Shown: positions 24,301 to 34,156 of the stretch, piece after piece
How positions within the stretch are numbered: position 1 is the first letter of the stretch
Layout: every line of letters begins with the position of its first letter
Source: Cladocopium goreaui
Lineage: Eukaryota; Sar; Dinophyceae; Suessiales; Symbiodiniaceae
Assembly: GCA_947184155.2 (NCBI GenBank)
Contig: CAMXCT020001013.1
Location: forward strand, 686,001 to 750,000
DNA length: 64,000 bases
Reading direction: 5' to 3'
Position numbers and translations under genes: made by a program
The notes under the pieces: model-generated
Databases searched by the model: none
Told to the model about the DNA's origin: nothing
What the model saw: only the letters and a program-made list of their open reading frames with translations

Positions 24301-27300
24301 TGTGAATTATCCCATTGCCTACGGATCCAAGTACCTGCTGAGTGCTTGGGGTGTGATTCAGAAGGTGTTAAGTACCTTCTCAGAAAGTGTTTGGATCCAT
24401 AGGGACCTGGCGTTGCTGTCCCTGCCATTTCAATCCATAGGGATTATATAATTATCTCCATGATTGGTTTTATATTCCAGGATTACAACAAATTACCATT
24501 CATGGTTATATCATATATCTATTCTAATTATTAATATAATAATATTGGATAATTAACATGATCATCAACTTTTGGCAGGCATTTTTCCATGGAGTTTGAT
24601 ATGGCAAATAAACCAACTCACCTACTGTGGATCCCTATAAGCTGGACCACTGGACCATAAGTGGCTAGAAATGACCCCCATGATATAGATACATCAAAAA
24701 ATATCCATAAACCCAACAGATATTGGAGCTATGTCTACCAACTTGGCGATCAAAATTGATTCATATTGATTTATCACTAGATATTACCCTCTGGTAAACA
24801 TACAAAAAACTATGAAACATGGCCATTGAAATAGTGATTTGTCCCATTAAAAATTGTGATTTTCCATGAGGGTATATATGATGGGTATATTTCATGTAAA
24901 AACCCAGGAAACAATAATACCTTGTATGACTATTTTCACATGATTATTCTCAAAACGTGATATCAGTTGTTGTAAACAACTTACCACCTTCTCGACTAAA
25001 TTAACCCAGACCCAAAATGAACTTCTGGGTTAATCCGATATTTGACATCTTTGGGTTTGCAATTGTTGTGGTCTTGTAACGGCAGTTGCAATGATTGTGC
25101 CTATGCCATTATATGCCATTATGTTTGTCATAGCTGGGAGTTCCAGATTCAGTAGGTGGAAGGCATTTTCATCAACAATGTCGCAATATGTTGCAATTAC
25201 TTGTTGTTTCACCTCGCTTCGGAAGTAGGTTGCGCATGTTGCTACAACCATTTGGAATACTGGTTACCACCTTCATTCCCAAATAAATATATGCCTAGAC
25301 ACTGCAAGTGCGAGTACGTCCCAAAATGGGGTAATCGAAGAACTTGTACCCATTCTCATTCTCAACTCTTTGGGTCAACATCCCTAAAACCTCTTACCAT
25401 TCTCATGCCCCAAATCCATCAGCCCTGACTAAAATCTATAGAAAATCGACTTTCCCCCATCCCCTTTGACCATCTTTGACCTCCCCGTGCTACTCTCCAG
25501 TAATCTAACCCCCCAGTTGGGTCGCTGCATTTCGAAGCCATCCAAGGTGAGGCAGCGCTGCGGTACAGCCATGACTCCCGCGTTGCAGATGACCACGTCG
25601 AGGCCCGTCCTGGAGCTGCCGGCGGGTTTCACCAGGATGAGGCCCCTCAGTGATGGAACGTTGGTTGATAACCCCATCTAAGATATACCTGCTAAACTAA
25701 ATTTCGTATGAAGGTACTTGGATCCGAGGCAATGAGATAATTCAGAAGGATAATTCACAATCATATATAGCTAGATAAATGCTAAATATCTAGATATACC
25801 TGCTAAACCTGAAACCTCAGAATTTCGAGGTTTCATGTTTACCAGGTAGTTATTTGCGTATCAAACGCTCTTGTTAGCTGACTGTTTTTTTCCCCAACCT
25901 AACGGGTTTCACCAGATTTCAGTCAACTAATATTGAAGCTGATTGAAGCCATGCAAAATGGTAAATCATAGGGGAATTCACCAGCAAAAACCATGGGAAC
26001 CATGGGGAATTTAACATGCTTTAAGCATCCACAAATAGAGAGTTCAAGGAATGAATAGCCATGGCTGAAGTTAGATGAGCAACGAGCTGAGGCACCACCT
26101 TGCACTTACCCTTATTGTCTTTCGCCCATGTTCGCCATATACCCCGGGGCATCCCGGGGCTCCCCGGTCCCTGCGAGCAGGTGCTCACATTGACTGGCGA
26201 AGTCCCGAATACTTTGCAGGTTCGCTAGGTCCAGTCTCAGCAAAGGAATGCAACGCGCAGTCTGAGGTCGAAATCCTGTGCTGTTCTCTAGATTATTGCA
26301 ACAAAATATAGGACTCCTTTCTGAAAGCATCCCCATCCAACAATTGATGTTACACTTTATATCCATTTGATTGCATCCTTGAAACGATATTGCAGGCCAA
26401 AATTTTGTTCATGGTTCTCTGCCAAGCACCCACGCACTCAGGCGTTTTTTTTGTTTCAAGTCTTTTTTATTAACCCCCGACGTTGGAAAAAAAAATAAGA
26501 TCATATATTGGCTTTACACAATTATCATAATAACATATAATCCCACCTTTTTCGTTGGTGAAATGACACGATTTCCTGGTCGAATCCTCAAATTTGCGAC
26601 AGGTCCGCACAAGAATGACGAACAACAAACACATGATGATTGCAAAAACACATATCTAAAATTCAGAACTCAACATGTTAAACATCTAAGCTCAGATCAA
26701 TATTATAACATCACTAACCTTTTAAGGAGGGGGGGCGTACCCAAATTGCAAGACACAATTTAGAGGTTTTTGAGGGAGGTAGTTCTGTTAAATGTTGGCA
26801 AGCATTTATTCTTTTAACTGCGTCTTATTTGCAAGATTTCATTTTAGTAGGTCCCCTCATTCTTTACGGGACTTCATTTATTTTCTTAAAAAACGCAGGG
26901 GGGCGTTCAATATTGTCCATTGCATTAAAAACAAAAAATGTAAGAAAATGAAAAAACAAAATGTAAAAAAATAGTGTGAAGGTCTGCAAATAGCTGCAGA
27001 ATTGCAGACAATCAAAAATGCAAACTGAAAGTGCGTAGGTCCCCAATTGCCTGGTATTTCCAATACATTCTACACTTGTTCTACACCTTTTTTATAATTT
27101 CCACATGTAATATAGAGGTATAGAAGGTATATTATTCCTTGCAAATTACTGGAAAATCCTGGAACTTCAAATAAATGTAAAATTAGATGTTGAAGGTCTT
27201 CAAATTTACCTCCTACCTATGGAAAAAAACACAATAGAATATAAATAAAGATCTCAAAAGGACCTCAAATGGACCTCAAAAGGACCTCAAATGAACCTTT

Positions 27301-29337
27301 ATGGGGTCCCCATGGTAAATCCCCTTTATGTACCTACATGATCGAACTTAAACACCCTTCTGCCACGGTTCCTATCCAGCCCCCTTTATGACCCTCCAAC
27401 CATAATATCATAACAATCCCTAATAATCCCTAGACATGTGTCATGTTGATTCTGAAAGGAACTGTGGGAACCTGAGGTGTAGGATGGTTACATCTTTCAA
27501 TCTTAGCTTTGCCTTCTTTTTCGAGCACTTTCTGCAAGGAATCATAGGCCTCAGGTGTAGTATGGTTACATTTGTCTATTTCATGTTTGCCTTCTTTTAA
27601 GCACTTTCTGCAAGGAATTAAGGACCCCAGGTGTAGGATGGTTACATTTTTTTTGATCTCCCTTCTTTTTTAAGCACTTTCTGCCAGGAATTATAGGCCT
27701 CAGGTGTAGCATGGTTACATTTTTCTATCTTAGTTTTACCTTCTTTTTCGAACACTTTCTGCAAGGAACTATGGACCTCAGACATAGGTTGATTACATCC
27801 CCACAAAGACACCTCACAAACAGTTTACAAACTGCTTGCGGACATTTAACAATTTTTACCTCCCCCCACCCCCCCTATCCGTAGAGTACCGGGGCGGGTG
27901 GTTCTGAGGGGGGTACGGGGTGACGTATCTCTTGCGGACTTTCCACCCTCTCACTAAATGTAAATCTTCCGGGGCACGGTTTTTGACGTAGGAGGGGTCT
28001 AAGATACATATAGCCTTCCCCATCGGGAAAAAATACGCAGGGGTCAAAATTGTTGCTTACATTTTTTGAACGCCCCCCTTGCTTACGCCCCGCGAAAAGG
28101 GTGGTGATATTATAACAACCCAAAGCCTCTCAACAACAAAAAAAACCTACTAAAATTAAGTCTGGATGGTTATTGACCTACCCCTCTGACAAGTATGACT
28201 TCGTCAGTTGGGATGATTATTCCATTCCCAACTGTTTCTGGAAAGTCAAAGAGAATTCCATGGTTCCAGTCACCACCAACCAGAAATTATAGTGGATTTA
28301 CCCATTCAAAATGGTGGATCTTTCCATAGTTATGTTAGTTTTCCAGAGGGTATATATACCAGCCATAATATTCCCATGATACCACTAGTTAATCCCCATT
28401 AACCAGCATTAATCCCCATTAATCCCAGATGGGAATCCCAGAAATGGTAAATCGCCTTGTTGCCGTGGCACCTCAGCACCTCCATCTCCTCCGTGTCCAG
28501 CTCCTTTCGCAGGGACGACAACAGCTGCTCCTCCCCGCTGCGGCAGGTCACCAAGACGCGAGCACCGGCCTCTCGAAGCTGCGGCCGAAATCCTAGAGAA
28601 ATGGCTGGGTCAAGCATCAACCATGCTTCAACCATGCTTCAACCATGCTTCAACCAGAAAATCCCTGGTTTGTGGTAAATTTGTGGGAAATGGTTGTAAG
28701 ACACTTCTTGAAGACATGCAGAAACTGCGAACAAAATGTGCTTCACCACGCCTCAGCGAGGCGCAAAGCGGACTCAAAACCCAGACCAGAGGAGCCGCCT
28801 CCAAAATGATCCACAGAAATCTGGACCAAAGATTTCTTGGTCAAATCTGCTTTTGTATTCTTGATCTTGTGCTTTAGATTGAGATGATTTTAGACTATAT
28901 GTGACCAGATCGTATTTTATTCATGGGTTATGTTTGTTGTTGTTATGTTTTGTTTCTATGCATTTTGAATGTACGATGATGTTCGAGACCTTCTCGACAG
29001 CTGCTGAACATGGTGAATTTCATAAGAGTCCTCTGCCCTTTATATGTGTGAAATCACGTGAAATCGCAGTTTGCTGAACCCCCCATCATCTACTATCATT
29101 TATCAAATATTATCAGATATAATTAATTAGTATCACTCCCTATAGATTCCCAGTGGATTTTCAATGATTTTCAGATACCAAGTCCACTCACAACAAATCC
29201 CATCAGACCAGGGGTAGATCGCAGACCCGGCCTGTGATCAGCACGGTCCGGTTTTGCAGCGAGCCCGGCTGCAGCTGGAACTCCTCCGGACCGTCGATGA
29301 GGGCTTTCAGCTGTCGCAGACCCAACAAAGCGCCGGC
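15263..29337 (-). CDS. Short-chain dehydrogenase/reductase (SDR) gene, 12 exons
   Basis: NAD(P)(H)-dependent oxidoreductase of the classical SDR superfamily, nearest in pattern to the retinol dehydrogenase/WWOX/Tic32-like group. Substrate is unknown. Exons from 5' to 3': 29232-29337, 28752-28798, 28472-28569, 26170-26235, 25526-25609, 24039-24154, 23383-23456, 21772-21832, 20337-20395, 19553-19616, 16893-16957, 15263-15328. They join in phase to 302 codons including TGA. Visible family motifs, in order: TVLITGGSSGLG (cofactor TGxxxGxG), LDLANLQSI, VVICNAGV (NNAG-like), GVNHLGHFAL, VSSLAH (catalytic Ser), YSDSK (catalytic Tyr and Lys), SLHPGLCATDL, GGEYF, and ARLWEAL before the stop. Donors are GC six times, GT three and GA twice; all acceptors are AG. 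No ATG start was found, so one or more 5' exons are missing, possibly beyond the satellite at 29.7-31.1 kb. Confidence 0.85.
15369..15513 (+). mobile_element. Family C TIR element
   Basis: TACAAGATTGTACCCCCCCC to AAGCACCTTGTA with inner AGTTATAAATTGCTTTATA; lies just upstream of SDR exon 12. Confidence 0.55.
16483..16660 (-). CDS. Coding-like stretch inside an SDR intron
   Basis: Minus frame reads LDIVYPVKVPKASTDV and later TAWDEPFDLLTVSQPTS before a stop. It has no start or recognised domain and does not fit the SDR phase. Could be a fragment of another gene, or chance. Confidence 0.2.
16741..16822. repeat. AT microsatellite
   Basis: ATAATATATATATATAT repeat in an SDR intron. Confidence 0.85.
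16893..16957 (-). CDS. SDR exon 11
   Basis: Reads QVFLAAGADGGLDQSGGEYF, matching the SDR block that precedes the C-terminal helix. Acceptor CCGAG, GA donor CAG|GAGACG. The frame stays open beyond the donor (ETLRRVWEDP), so an alternative end within this exon is possible. Confidence 0.8.
17466..17633. mobile_element. Family C-related element
   Basis: TACAATGTGGGCCCCCCAAG to GGGGGCCCCACATT, with a duplicated inner AACTTAGCTATCGT segment. Confidence 0.5.
18552..18690. mobile_element. Family C-related element
   Basis: AAAGTGGGGCCCTCCAGG to TCTAGAGGGCCTCACCT with inner ATAGGTATATC; diverged. Confidence 0.45.
19050..19096. repeat. AT microsatellite
   Basis: ATATATATATATACAGTATATATA palindromic AT tract (shown in part). 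Confidence 0.8.
19553..19616 (-). CDS. SDR exon 10
   Basis: 64 bp reading NYLIFRHLGMLRLFRFWPNS then Ala. Acceptor GGTAG, donor GCAG|GTGACG. Hydrophobic, as expected for the substrate-binding helix region after the HPG motif. Confidence 0.75.
20337..20395 (-). CDS. SDR exon 9
   Basis: 59 bp reading LCATDLARYVVSGKDEPLE. Continues HPG from exon 8 into the family block HPG-x-x-x-TDL. Acceptor GGCCAG, donor GAG|GTGACG. Confidence 0.85.
21507..21712. repeat. AT-rich microsatellite cluster
   Basis: Repeated TATATATA and AATAATATATATA runs within an SDR intron. Confidence 0.85.
21772..21832 (-). CDS. SDR exon 8
   Basis: 61 bp reading ELDRRFRAAGTKASAVSLHP then the first base of Gly. Acceptor GCCGCAG, GC donor CCAG|GCGCCG. 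It carries the conserved SLHPG motif. Confidence 0.9.
21926..22115. repeat. Family G intronic repeat, copy 1
   Basis: Shares CACCATATATACATCAATA, GATTGTGAATTATCCCATTG and GATCCAAGTACCT with 24264-24414; an inverted related piece is at 25706-25760. All lie in introns of the SDR gene. Confidence 0.6.
22335..22437. mobile_element. Family E TIR element
   Basis: ATGGAGGTTTCCATAACTTA to GACTTAGGAAACCTCCAT; long near-perfect inverted ends with GGGGTACCCC inside. Confidence 0.6.
22646..22758. mobile_element. Family B TIR element (TA ends)
   Basis: TACCCTCTGGTTATTTAACA to GTCATAACCAGATGGTA. TA at both outer ends, so a TA target duplication as in Stowaway-like MITEs is inferred. Confidence 0.65.
23087..23263. 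repeat. TTATTAT low-complexity tract
   Basis: Irregular ATTATT/GTTATT trinucleotide-like repeats; no coding potential. Confidence 0.75.
23383..23456 (-). CDS. SDR exon 7 (catalytic Tyr/Lys)
   Basis: 74 bp reading VALASYNAWAAYSDSKLANV then MFAK. The YSDSK block gives the catalytic Tyr and Lys, followed by the LANV typical of this SDR group. Acceptor CCCCAG, GC donor AAG|GCCAAC. Confidence 0.9.
23517..23653 (+). mobile_element. Family C TIR element
   Basis: TACAAGGTGGTGCCCCCC to GGGGCACCACCTTGTA, a 16-bp inverted terminus. Sits 60 bp upstream of SDR exon 7 in the intron. Confidence 0.8.
24039..24154 (-). CDS. SDR exon 6
   Basis: 116 bp reading LGVNHLGHFALCGHLLPLLG and on to RVVCVSSLAHRL, with the conserved NHLGHF and the catalytic-Ser strand VSSLAH. 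Acceptor CTCAGAG. The frame stays open about 30 bp further; the GC donor TTGG|GCTCC was chosen because it keeps phase with exon 7. Confidence 0.85.
24264..24414. repeat. Family G intronic repeat, copy 2
   Basis: Homologous to 21926-22115 but lacking its AT expansion; includes GTGCTTGGGGTGTGATTCA and ends near TTGGATCCATAGG. Confidence 0.6.
24784..24874. mobile_element. Family B TIR element
   Basis: TACCCTCTGGTAAACATAC at the left; right end truncated to CATGAGGGTA. Internal ATTAAAAATTGTGATTTTCC is shared with 32741. Confidence 0.5.
25526..25609 (-). CDS. SDR exon 5
   Basis: 84 bp reading TGLDVVICNAGVMAVPQRCL then TLDGFEM. ICNAG is the NNAG-like motif. Acceptor CTCCAG, GC donor ATGCA|GCGACC. 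Confidence 0.9.
26170..26235 (-). CDS. SDR exon 4
   Basis: 66 bp reading LDLANLQSIRDFASQCEHLL then Ala. LDLAN is the conserved D-L-A motif near the adenine pocket. Acceptor TGCTGAG; GA donor CAGG|GACC. Confidence 0.85.
26440..28110. other. Large SDR intron segment with unusual G-run island
   Basis: Non-coding by SDR phase. It contains a 78-bp tandem repeat (27471-27790) and two G-rich motifs in opposite orientation: GCAGGGGGGCGTTCAA near 26898 and TTTGAACGCCCCCCTT near 28064. The minus-strand frame 27875-28123 (82 codons) has no recognised domain. Confidence 0.4.
27471..27790. repeat. About 78-bp tandem repeat, four copies
   Basis: Each unit carries CTCAGGTGTAGNATGGTTAC, a T-rich stretch, then AGCACTTTCTGCAAGGAA. 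Copies differ at many sites, so the array is old. Confidence 0.8.
28162..28283 (+). mobile_element. Family A TIR element, diverged
   Basis: CTGGATGGTTATTGACC to CACCACCAACCAG with CCCCTCTGACAA and TTCGTCAGTTGGGATGAT. No exact flanking duplication. Confidence 0.65.
28472..28569 (-). CDS. SDR exon 3
   Basis: 98 bp reading AGARVLVTCRSGEEQLLSSL and on to EEMEVL. The strand-2 motif VLVTCRS follows the cofactor-binding helix; a basic residue here is common in NADP-preferring members. Acceptor CGAGAG, donor CTGAG|GTGCCA. Confidence 0.9.
28617..28660. repeat. 11-bp tandem repeat, four copies
   Basis: CAACCATGCTT repeated, intronic. Confidence 0.8.
28752..28798 (-). CDS. SDR exon 2 (cofactor Gly motif)
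   Basis: 47 bp reading GSSGLGFESALRLAE after the shared Gly codon. Together with exon 1 it completes TGGSSGLG. Acceptor GGAG, GC donor GAG|GCGTGG; both junctions share GAG|GC or AG|GC. Confidence 0.9.
29232..29337 (-). CDS. SDR exon 1 (first visible)
   Basis: 106 bp reading AGALLGLRQLKALIDGPEEF and on to QNRTVLIT. The leading part before TVLITG is longer than in minimal SDRs and may be a linker from an N-terminal extension. Acceptor CGTCAG, GC donor ACAG|GCCGGG. Confidence 0.85.
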
Positions 29338-29384
29338 CTGACGAAAAGCAGCTGATTTCAAGGGAATCTTGAGGAATCTTGAGG

Positions 29385-29470
29385 AATTTGATGGGATTTG
29401 ATGGGATTTGATGGGATTTGATGGGATTTGGAGATGTCATGGGATTTGATGGAAGTTTCATGGGATTTGA
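29385..29470. repeat. GATGGGATTT tandem repeat
   Basis: 10-bp unit repeated five times with drift. Confidence 0.75.
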
Positions 29471-29668
29471 TTGTTTTTTTTTGTGGAGGTTTCATAGGAT
29501 TTTATGGAGGTTTCATGGGATGCAAAAAGGACATTCTGTCGATTTTTCAGTTGGGACTTGGTTACACCCCAATCTCCATGGCTTGCGGGCAGGATACTGC
29601 AAGGAGCCAGGGCACTCCTGCCTCAAGGTCCTCAGGTCATCGACATTTTTGAGTTTTTTTTTCAAACA

Positions 29669-30733
29669 TGGTTAATGATATGGTTAATGATATGGTTAAT
29701 GATATGGTTAATGATATGGTTAATGATATGGTTAATGATATGGTTAATGATATGGCTAATGATATGGTTAATGATATGGTTAATGATATGGTTAATGATA
29801 TGGTTAATGATATGGTTAATGATATGGTTAATGATATGGTTAATGATATGGTTAATGATATGGTTAATGATATGGTTAATGATATGGTTAATGATATGGT
29901 TAATGATATGGTTAATGGTATGGTTAATGATATGGTTAATGATATGGTTAATGATATGGTTAATGATATGGTTAATGATATGGTTAATGATATGGTTAAT
30001 GATATGGTTAATGATATGGTTGGTTAATGATATGGTTAATGATATGGTTAATGATATGGTTAATGATATGGTTAATGGTATGGTTAATGATATGGTTAAT
30101 GATATGGTTAATGATATGGTTAATGATATGGTTAATGATATGGTTAATGATATGGTTAATGATATGGTTAATGATATGGTTAATGATATGGTTAATGATA
30201 TGGTTAATGGTATGGTTAACAATATATGGTTAATGATATGGTTAATGATATGGTTAATGATATGGTTAATGGTATGGTTAATGATATGGTTAATGATATG
30301 GTTAATGATATGGTTAATGATATGGTTAATGATATGGTTAATGATATGGTTAATGATATTGTTAATGATATGGTTAATGATATGGTTAATGATATGGTTA
30401 ATGATATGGTTAATGGTATGGTTAATGATATGGTTAATGATATGGTTAATGATATGGTTAATGATATGGTTAATGATATGGTTAATGATATGGTTAATGA
30501 TATGGTTAATGATATGGTTAATGGTATGGTTAATGATATGGTTAATGATATGGTTAATGATATGGTTAATGATATGGTTAATGATATGGTTAATGATATG
30601 GTTAATGATATGGTTAATGATATGGTTAATGATATGGTTAATGATATGGTTAATGATATGGTTAATGATATGGTTAATGATATGGTTAATGATATGGTTA
30701 ATGATATGGTTAATGATATGGTTAATGATAATG
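29669..30733. repeat. 12-bp satellite (TGGTTAATGATA)n
   Basis: About 89 nearly perfect units with rare variants (TGGTTAATGGTA, TGGCTAATGATA) and two short phase breaks near 30020 and 30220. The period is divisible by three, which creates long spurious reading frames (MVND repeats). Confidence 0.95.
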
Positions 30734-31097
30734 GTTAATGATGGTTAATGATGGTTAATGATGGTTAATGATGGTTAATGATGGTTAATGATGGTTAATG
30801 ATGGGATGGTTAATGATGGTTAATGGTGGTTAATGATGGTTAATGATGGTTAATGATGGTTAATGATGGTTAATGATGGTTAATGATGGTTAATGATGGC
30901 TAATGATGGTTAATGATGGTTAATGATGGTTAATGATGGTTAATGATGGTTAATGATGGTTAATGATGGTTAATGATGGTTAATGATGGTTAATGATGGT
31001 TAATGATGGATAATGATGGTTAATGATGGCCAATGATGGCTAATGATGGTTAATGATGGCTAATGATGGTTAATGATGGTTAATGATGGTTAATGAT
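30728..31097. repeat. 10-bp satellite (GGTTAATGAT)n
   Basis: About 37 units directly abutting the 12-bp array. The unit equals the 12-bp unit minus TA. Confidence 0.95.
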
Positions 31098-31289
31098 GTT
31101 TTTGTCAAGAAAGATGTGAGCCATTCAAAGTAGCCTGCTGAATTGATGAATGTAAGGACCTAGTAGTAAACTCTCTAATCCCTAAGTCTTTATTGGTGAT
31201 AATTGTAAGCCAGGCCTTAGGGAAACCTATCAACCAACTAGTATGGGGATTTCCTAACATTGGGGGGTACACCCAAACCATCCAAGTCA

Positions 31290-31395
31290 TTAGACCATTT
31301 TAGTATTGAAACATTTTTGACCATTTTAGTATTGAAACATATTAGACCATTTTAGTATTGAAACATATTAGACCATTTTAGTATTGAAACATATT
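31290..31395. repeat. About 26-bp tandem repeat, four copies
   Basis: ATTAGACCATTTTAGTATTG followed by AAACAT, repeated; embedded in a family E-like inverted repeat (31243-31443). Confidence 0.8.
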
Positions 31396-31596
31396 ATAAT
31401 ATTTAAACCCATGGTGACTTGGGGTGCCTCCATTTTAGGAAATTTACAATGAACAGATGTGACCACGTGGATTTTGACGTGGAACATCTCCAGGTTGGGC
31501 CCCAAGGGGGGCCACAGCTATCTGGGATCACTCGGGCGCTTATGGTAGATACACAGTGACTTTCGTCACATGGCTAAAGGTAAAGCCAACTTATAG

Positions 31597-31705
31597 CTGG
31601 TTGGTGGTGCAATAACCATCTTGAAAAACTATAAGTTCGTCAATGGAAAGGATGACATCCCATATATTGTGGAAAATAAAATTCATGTTCCAAACCACCA
31701 ACCAG
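31597..31705 (+). mobile_element. Family A TIR element
   Basis: CTGGTTGGTGGTGCAATAACC to CAAACCACCAACCAG, flanked by TATAG on both sides (5-bp duplication). Confidence 0.85.
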
Positions 31706-32079
31706 TATAGCTGGGGTGTTCCACATCGTGGGGTTGCTGAGTGTGGGAACATTTGGCGACGAGTCAAGTCGGTGAGGTGCCAATCGAATCAATACGTATT
31801 GGTCATCTCTAATGTTCAAACCATCATTAGTGTTTTTTTCCTGCATCTGGGGTATATACCCCAAAAATGTAATGGTCTAGTATACAATCTTTTCAGATCC
31901 AAATGGCAACTTTGGGCTATGAAAAGGCCTTTTTCGACAAGCTCATCTGAGGATTTTTATGGAACATGACAAGTTCTCCATCATCGGGATCAAGCTGAAA
32001 GTCACAAACCATCATTTTGATCATGTTACAAACTAACATCCATTGTTGCAATACTAACATGTTCTTGATGTTTTTTGAT

Positions 32080-32190
32080 TTTTCCATCCACTGGTTGACC
32101 ATCATTGGGATCAATCCTTTCTCGATACAGATCCATGATCTCCATCGAATAAACCCCGCCAGAGTTGTCGATCCGCACGAAAATTGCCAT
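32080..32190 (-). CDS. Possible exon, unknown gene
   Basis: Minus frame reads MAIFVRIDNSGGVYSMEIMD and on through RERIDPNDG. A second frame is also open. No domain recognised. A nearby stretch at 31940-32010 reads FQLDPDDGELVMF, with a similar DPDDG motif. Confidence 0.35.
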
Positions 32191-32369
32191 GGCCACAATC
32201 AATTCTCATCCAGGAATCCACATGATCAGCAAGGCAAAAAAAAACATACTGTATCACATACAGAAACAACATCATTCACTATATATAGTTCTCTGATGTT
32301 CCGACAAAAAACAGCTCCATCTTCCGAGAAAAAACAGCTGCAGCTCTCATCATTTCCAAGGTTCCGAAT

Positions 32370-32500
32370 CCGGCACCGAGACATCGAGATCCAGGTTGGA
32401 ATGCACCGAAAACCCCGCGCGGCGCAGCACTCGACGTCCACTAGGCCCATGCTGCCTGTCCAGGTGGTGCTGGCCGTTCAAGGAATAGGTCTGACCGAGA
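32370..32500 (-). CDS. Possible exon, unknown gene
   Basis: Minus frame TYSLNGQHHLDRQHGPSGRR continuing to VLRRAGFSVHSN; GC-richer than the surroundings. Product unknown; borders approximate. Confidence 0.4.
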
Positions 32501-32740
32501 TTGGTGGAGGAGGTTTGAATTTGTTTAAGCACCAAAAAAAAAGGATAGAAAAACAACATCCCATTAAAATAGTAATGAATTACTCGTCTATTTTTTGGGG
32601 GGTGACCAGTATGATACTGGTTTCTGTGAGAATTCCCCTTGGCCATCTTTGACGCCGCAAGGTATATCCAGCTAAGCCTCCATGTATGTTATTTCTATGG
32701 TAAGCATTGGTAACCTATGTGGTGTAAACGTTCTAGTGGT

Positions 32741-32852
32741 TACCCTCTGGTAATGACTAATATAGCCATAGCTATTGAAAATGGCCATTTATAGTGAGTT
32801 TTCCCATTAAAAATGGTGATTTTCCATAGTTCTGTTAGTTTACCAGAGGTTA
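32741..32852. mobile_element. Family B TIR element
   Basis: TACCCTCTGGTAATGACTAA to GTTAGTTTACCAGAGGTTA. Confidence 0.6.
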
Positions 32853-33133
32853 AATCATTGTGAGTCCTTATTTTGTCATGATTCATTAAATCACCTTAAC
32901 TCCCATTCAACCACTAGAATCACTAGAAGGTCCTGAAAAAACATCGCTTGAACTGGACCCATGTTCAACCCCAAACCTACAATTCAAATCCTTAGTTCCC
33001 ATTCATCTTAGAACCCCATGATCATTGACTTCCGTGAAGGTCCTTTTTTCGATTTCTATGGTAATGTCCTAAGTCATAGGGCTACCCCAGTCATCATCCG
33101 GCGAGCTTGGGGTATCCCCATGGCGAAACCCCC

Positions 33134-33202
33134 ATGGCTTTGGATCTTCCCGTCGTGAATCTCCATGGCCTGGGAGAAGGCCACAGGGACCAGGCGACAC
33201 TC
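33134..33202 (-). CDS. Exon, unknown gene
   Basis: Acceptor GGCCCAG then ECRLVPVAFSQAMEIHDGKI; the 3' border is uncertain. Good codon bias compared with flanks. Not recognised. Confidence 0.5.
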
Positions 33203-33869
33203 CTGGGCCAAGCAAGGTGGCCCAGCAAAAAAAAACAAACATTCTTTCACCATGAAAAAATCATGGGTTCACCATGAAAAAACAGTTTTTTTTTACAAAA
33301 CAGCAAGACATAGTGATAAATGCTGATTTAGCCATCAGACATAGTGGATTTAGGCAATGAGCCATTGAGAGTGGATCCGTCTGAAAATGGGGCAGTATAC
33401 GGAAGGGAAACTGATGATCAACCATCAAGTTTCTAGGGTACGAAATTGTCGGACTGTCGATAACTTCTACGATCTTTTGGGATGGCTCCAAGGACTATGT
33501 TTAATTACTGCAACGACACGTAAATAAGGATATAAATTAATAACAATGATCATTCCAGCCACAACTGGCCTGTGTTTTTTGGATTTCTTTTTTTATTTGG
33601 CATGATGAGTTTGGATGACAAATGATTGGCATAAACCACCGCCATGAAATGACTTGCCAACTGCTAACGTCAATTATAACCTAAGATCCTGCACTGGTTG
33701 AAGGATATTGAAGGGACATATTACAGGACGCCCCTATTTTTGTATTGTTTCAGTCGTGGATTTTCCAGGGAAAATTCCGATCCATTTTTTTACGAGACAA
33801 TGTTTTTTTCTTCAAATAACTGCAACCTGATTTATCGTGATTGGGAGGGTCCTTACTAGCCAGTTAGAT

Positions 33870-34085
33870 GGATGGATCGATGGATGGACAGAAAAAATAG
33901 ATAGATAGATAATGAATGATATTGATTGATTGAATGATAGGTAGGTAGGTAGGTAGATAGATAGATGGGTAGACAGGTAGATAGGTGGATGGATGGCTGG
34001 ATGGCTGGATGGATTGATGGAAGGATAGGTATAGATATAGATATAGATATAGATATAGATATATATATATATATATAGATAGATA
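33870..34085. repeat. GATA/GGTA/GATG microsatellite cluster
   Basis: Tetranucleotide tracts GATG, GATA, GGTA and hexamer ATAGAT in succession; simple repeat. Confidence 0.9.
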
Positions 34086-34156
34086 TAGATCTAAATTCTA
34101 AATAAATAAATATATATATATGTACATAGATAGCAGTAGTAGTCCTCAATACCTAC

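Noticed and set aside
27471..27790. CRISPR-like spacing of repeats
   Set aside because: The units are contiguous and degenerate, not identical repeats with unique spacers; the context is eukaryotic.
29504..30748. Open frame of 414 codons with WLMI/MVND repeats
   Set aside because: Direct translation of the 12-bp satellite; several frames are open on both strands.
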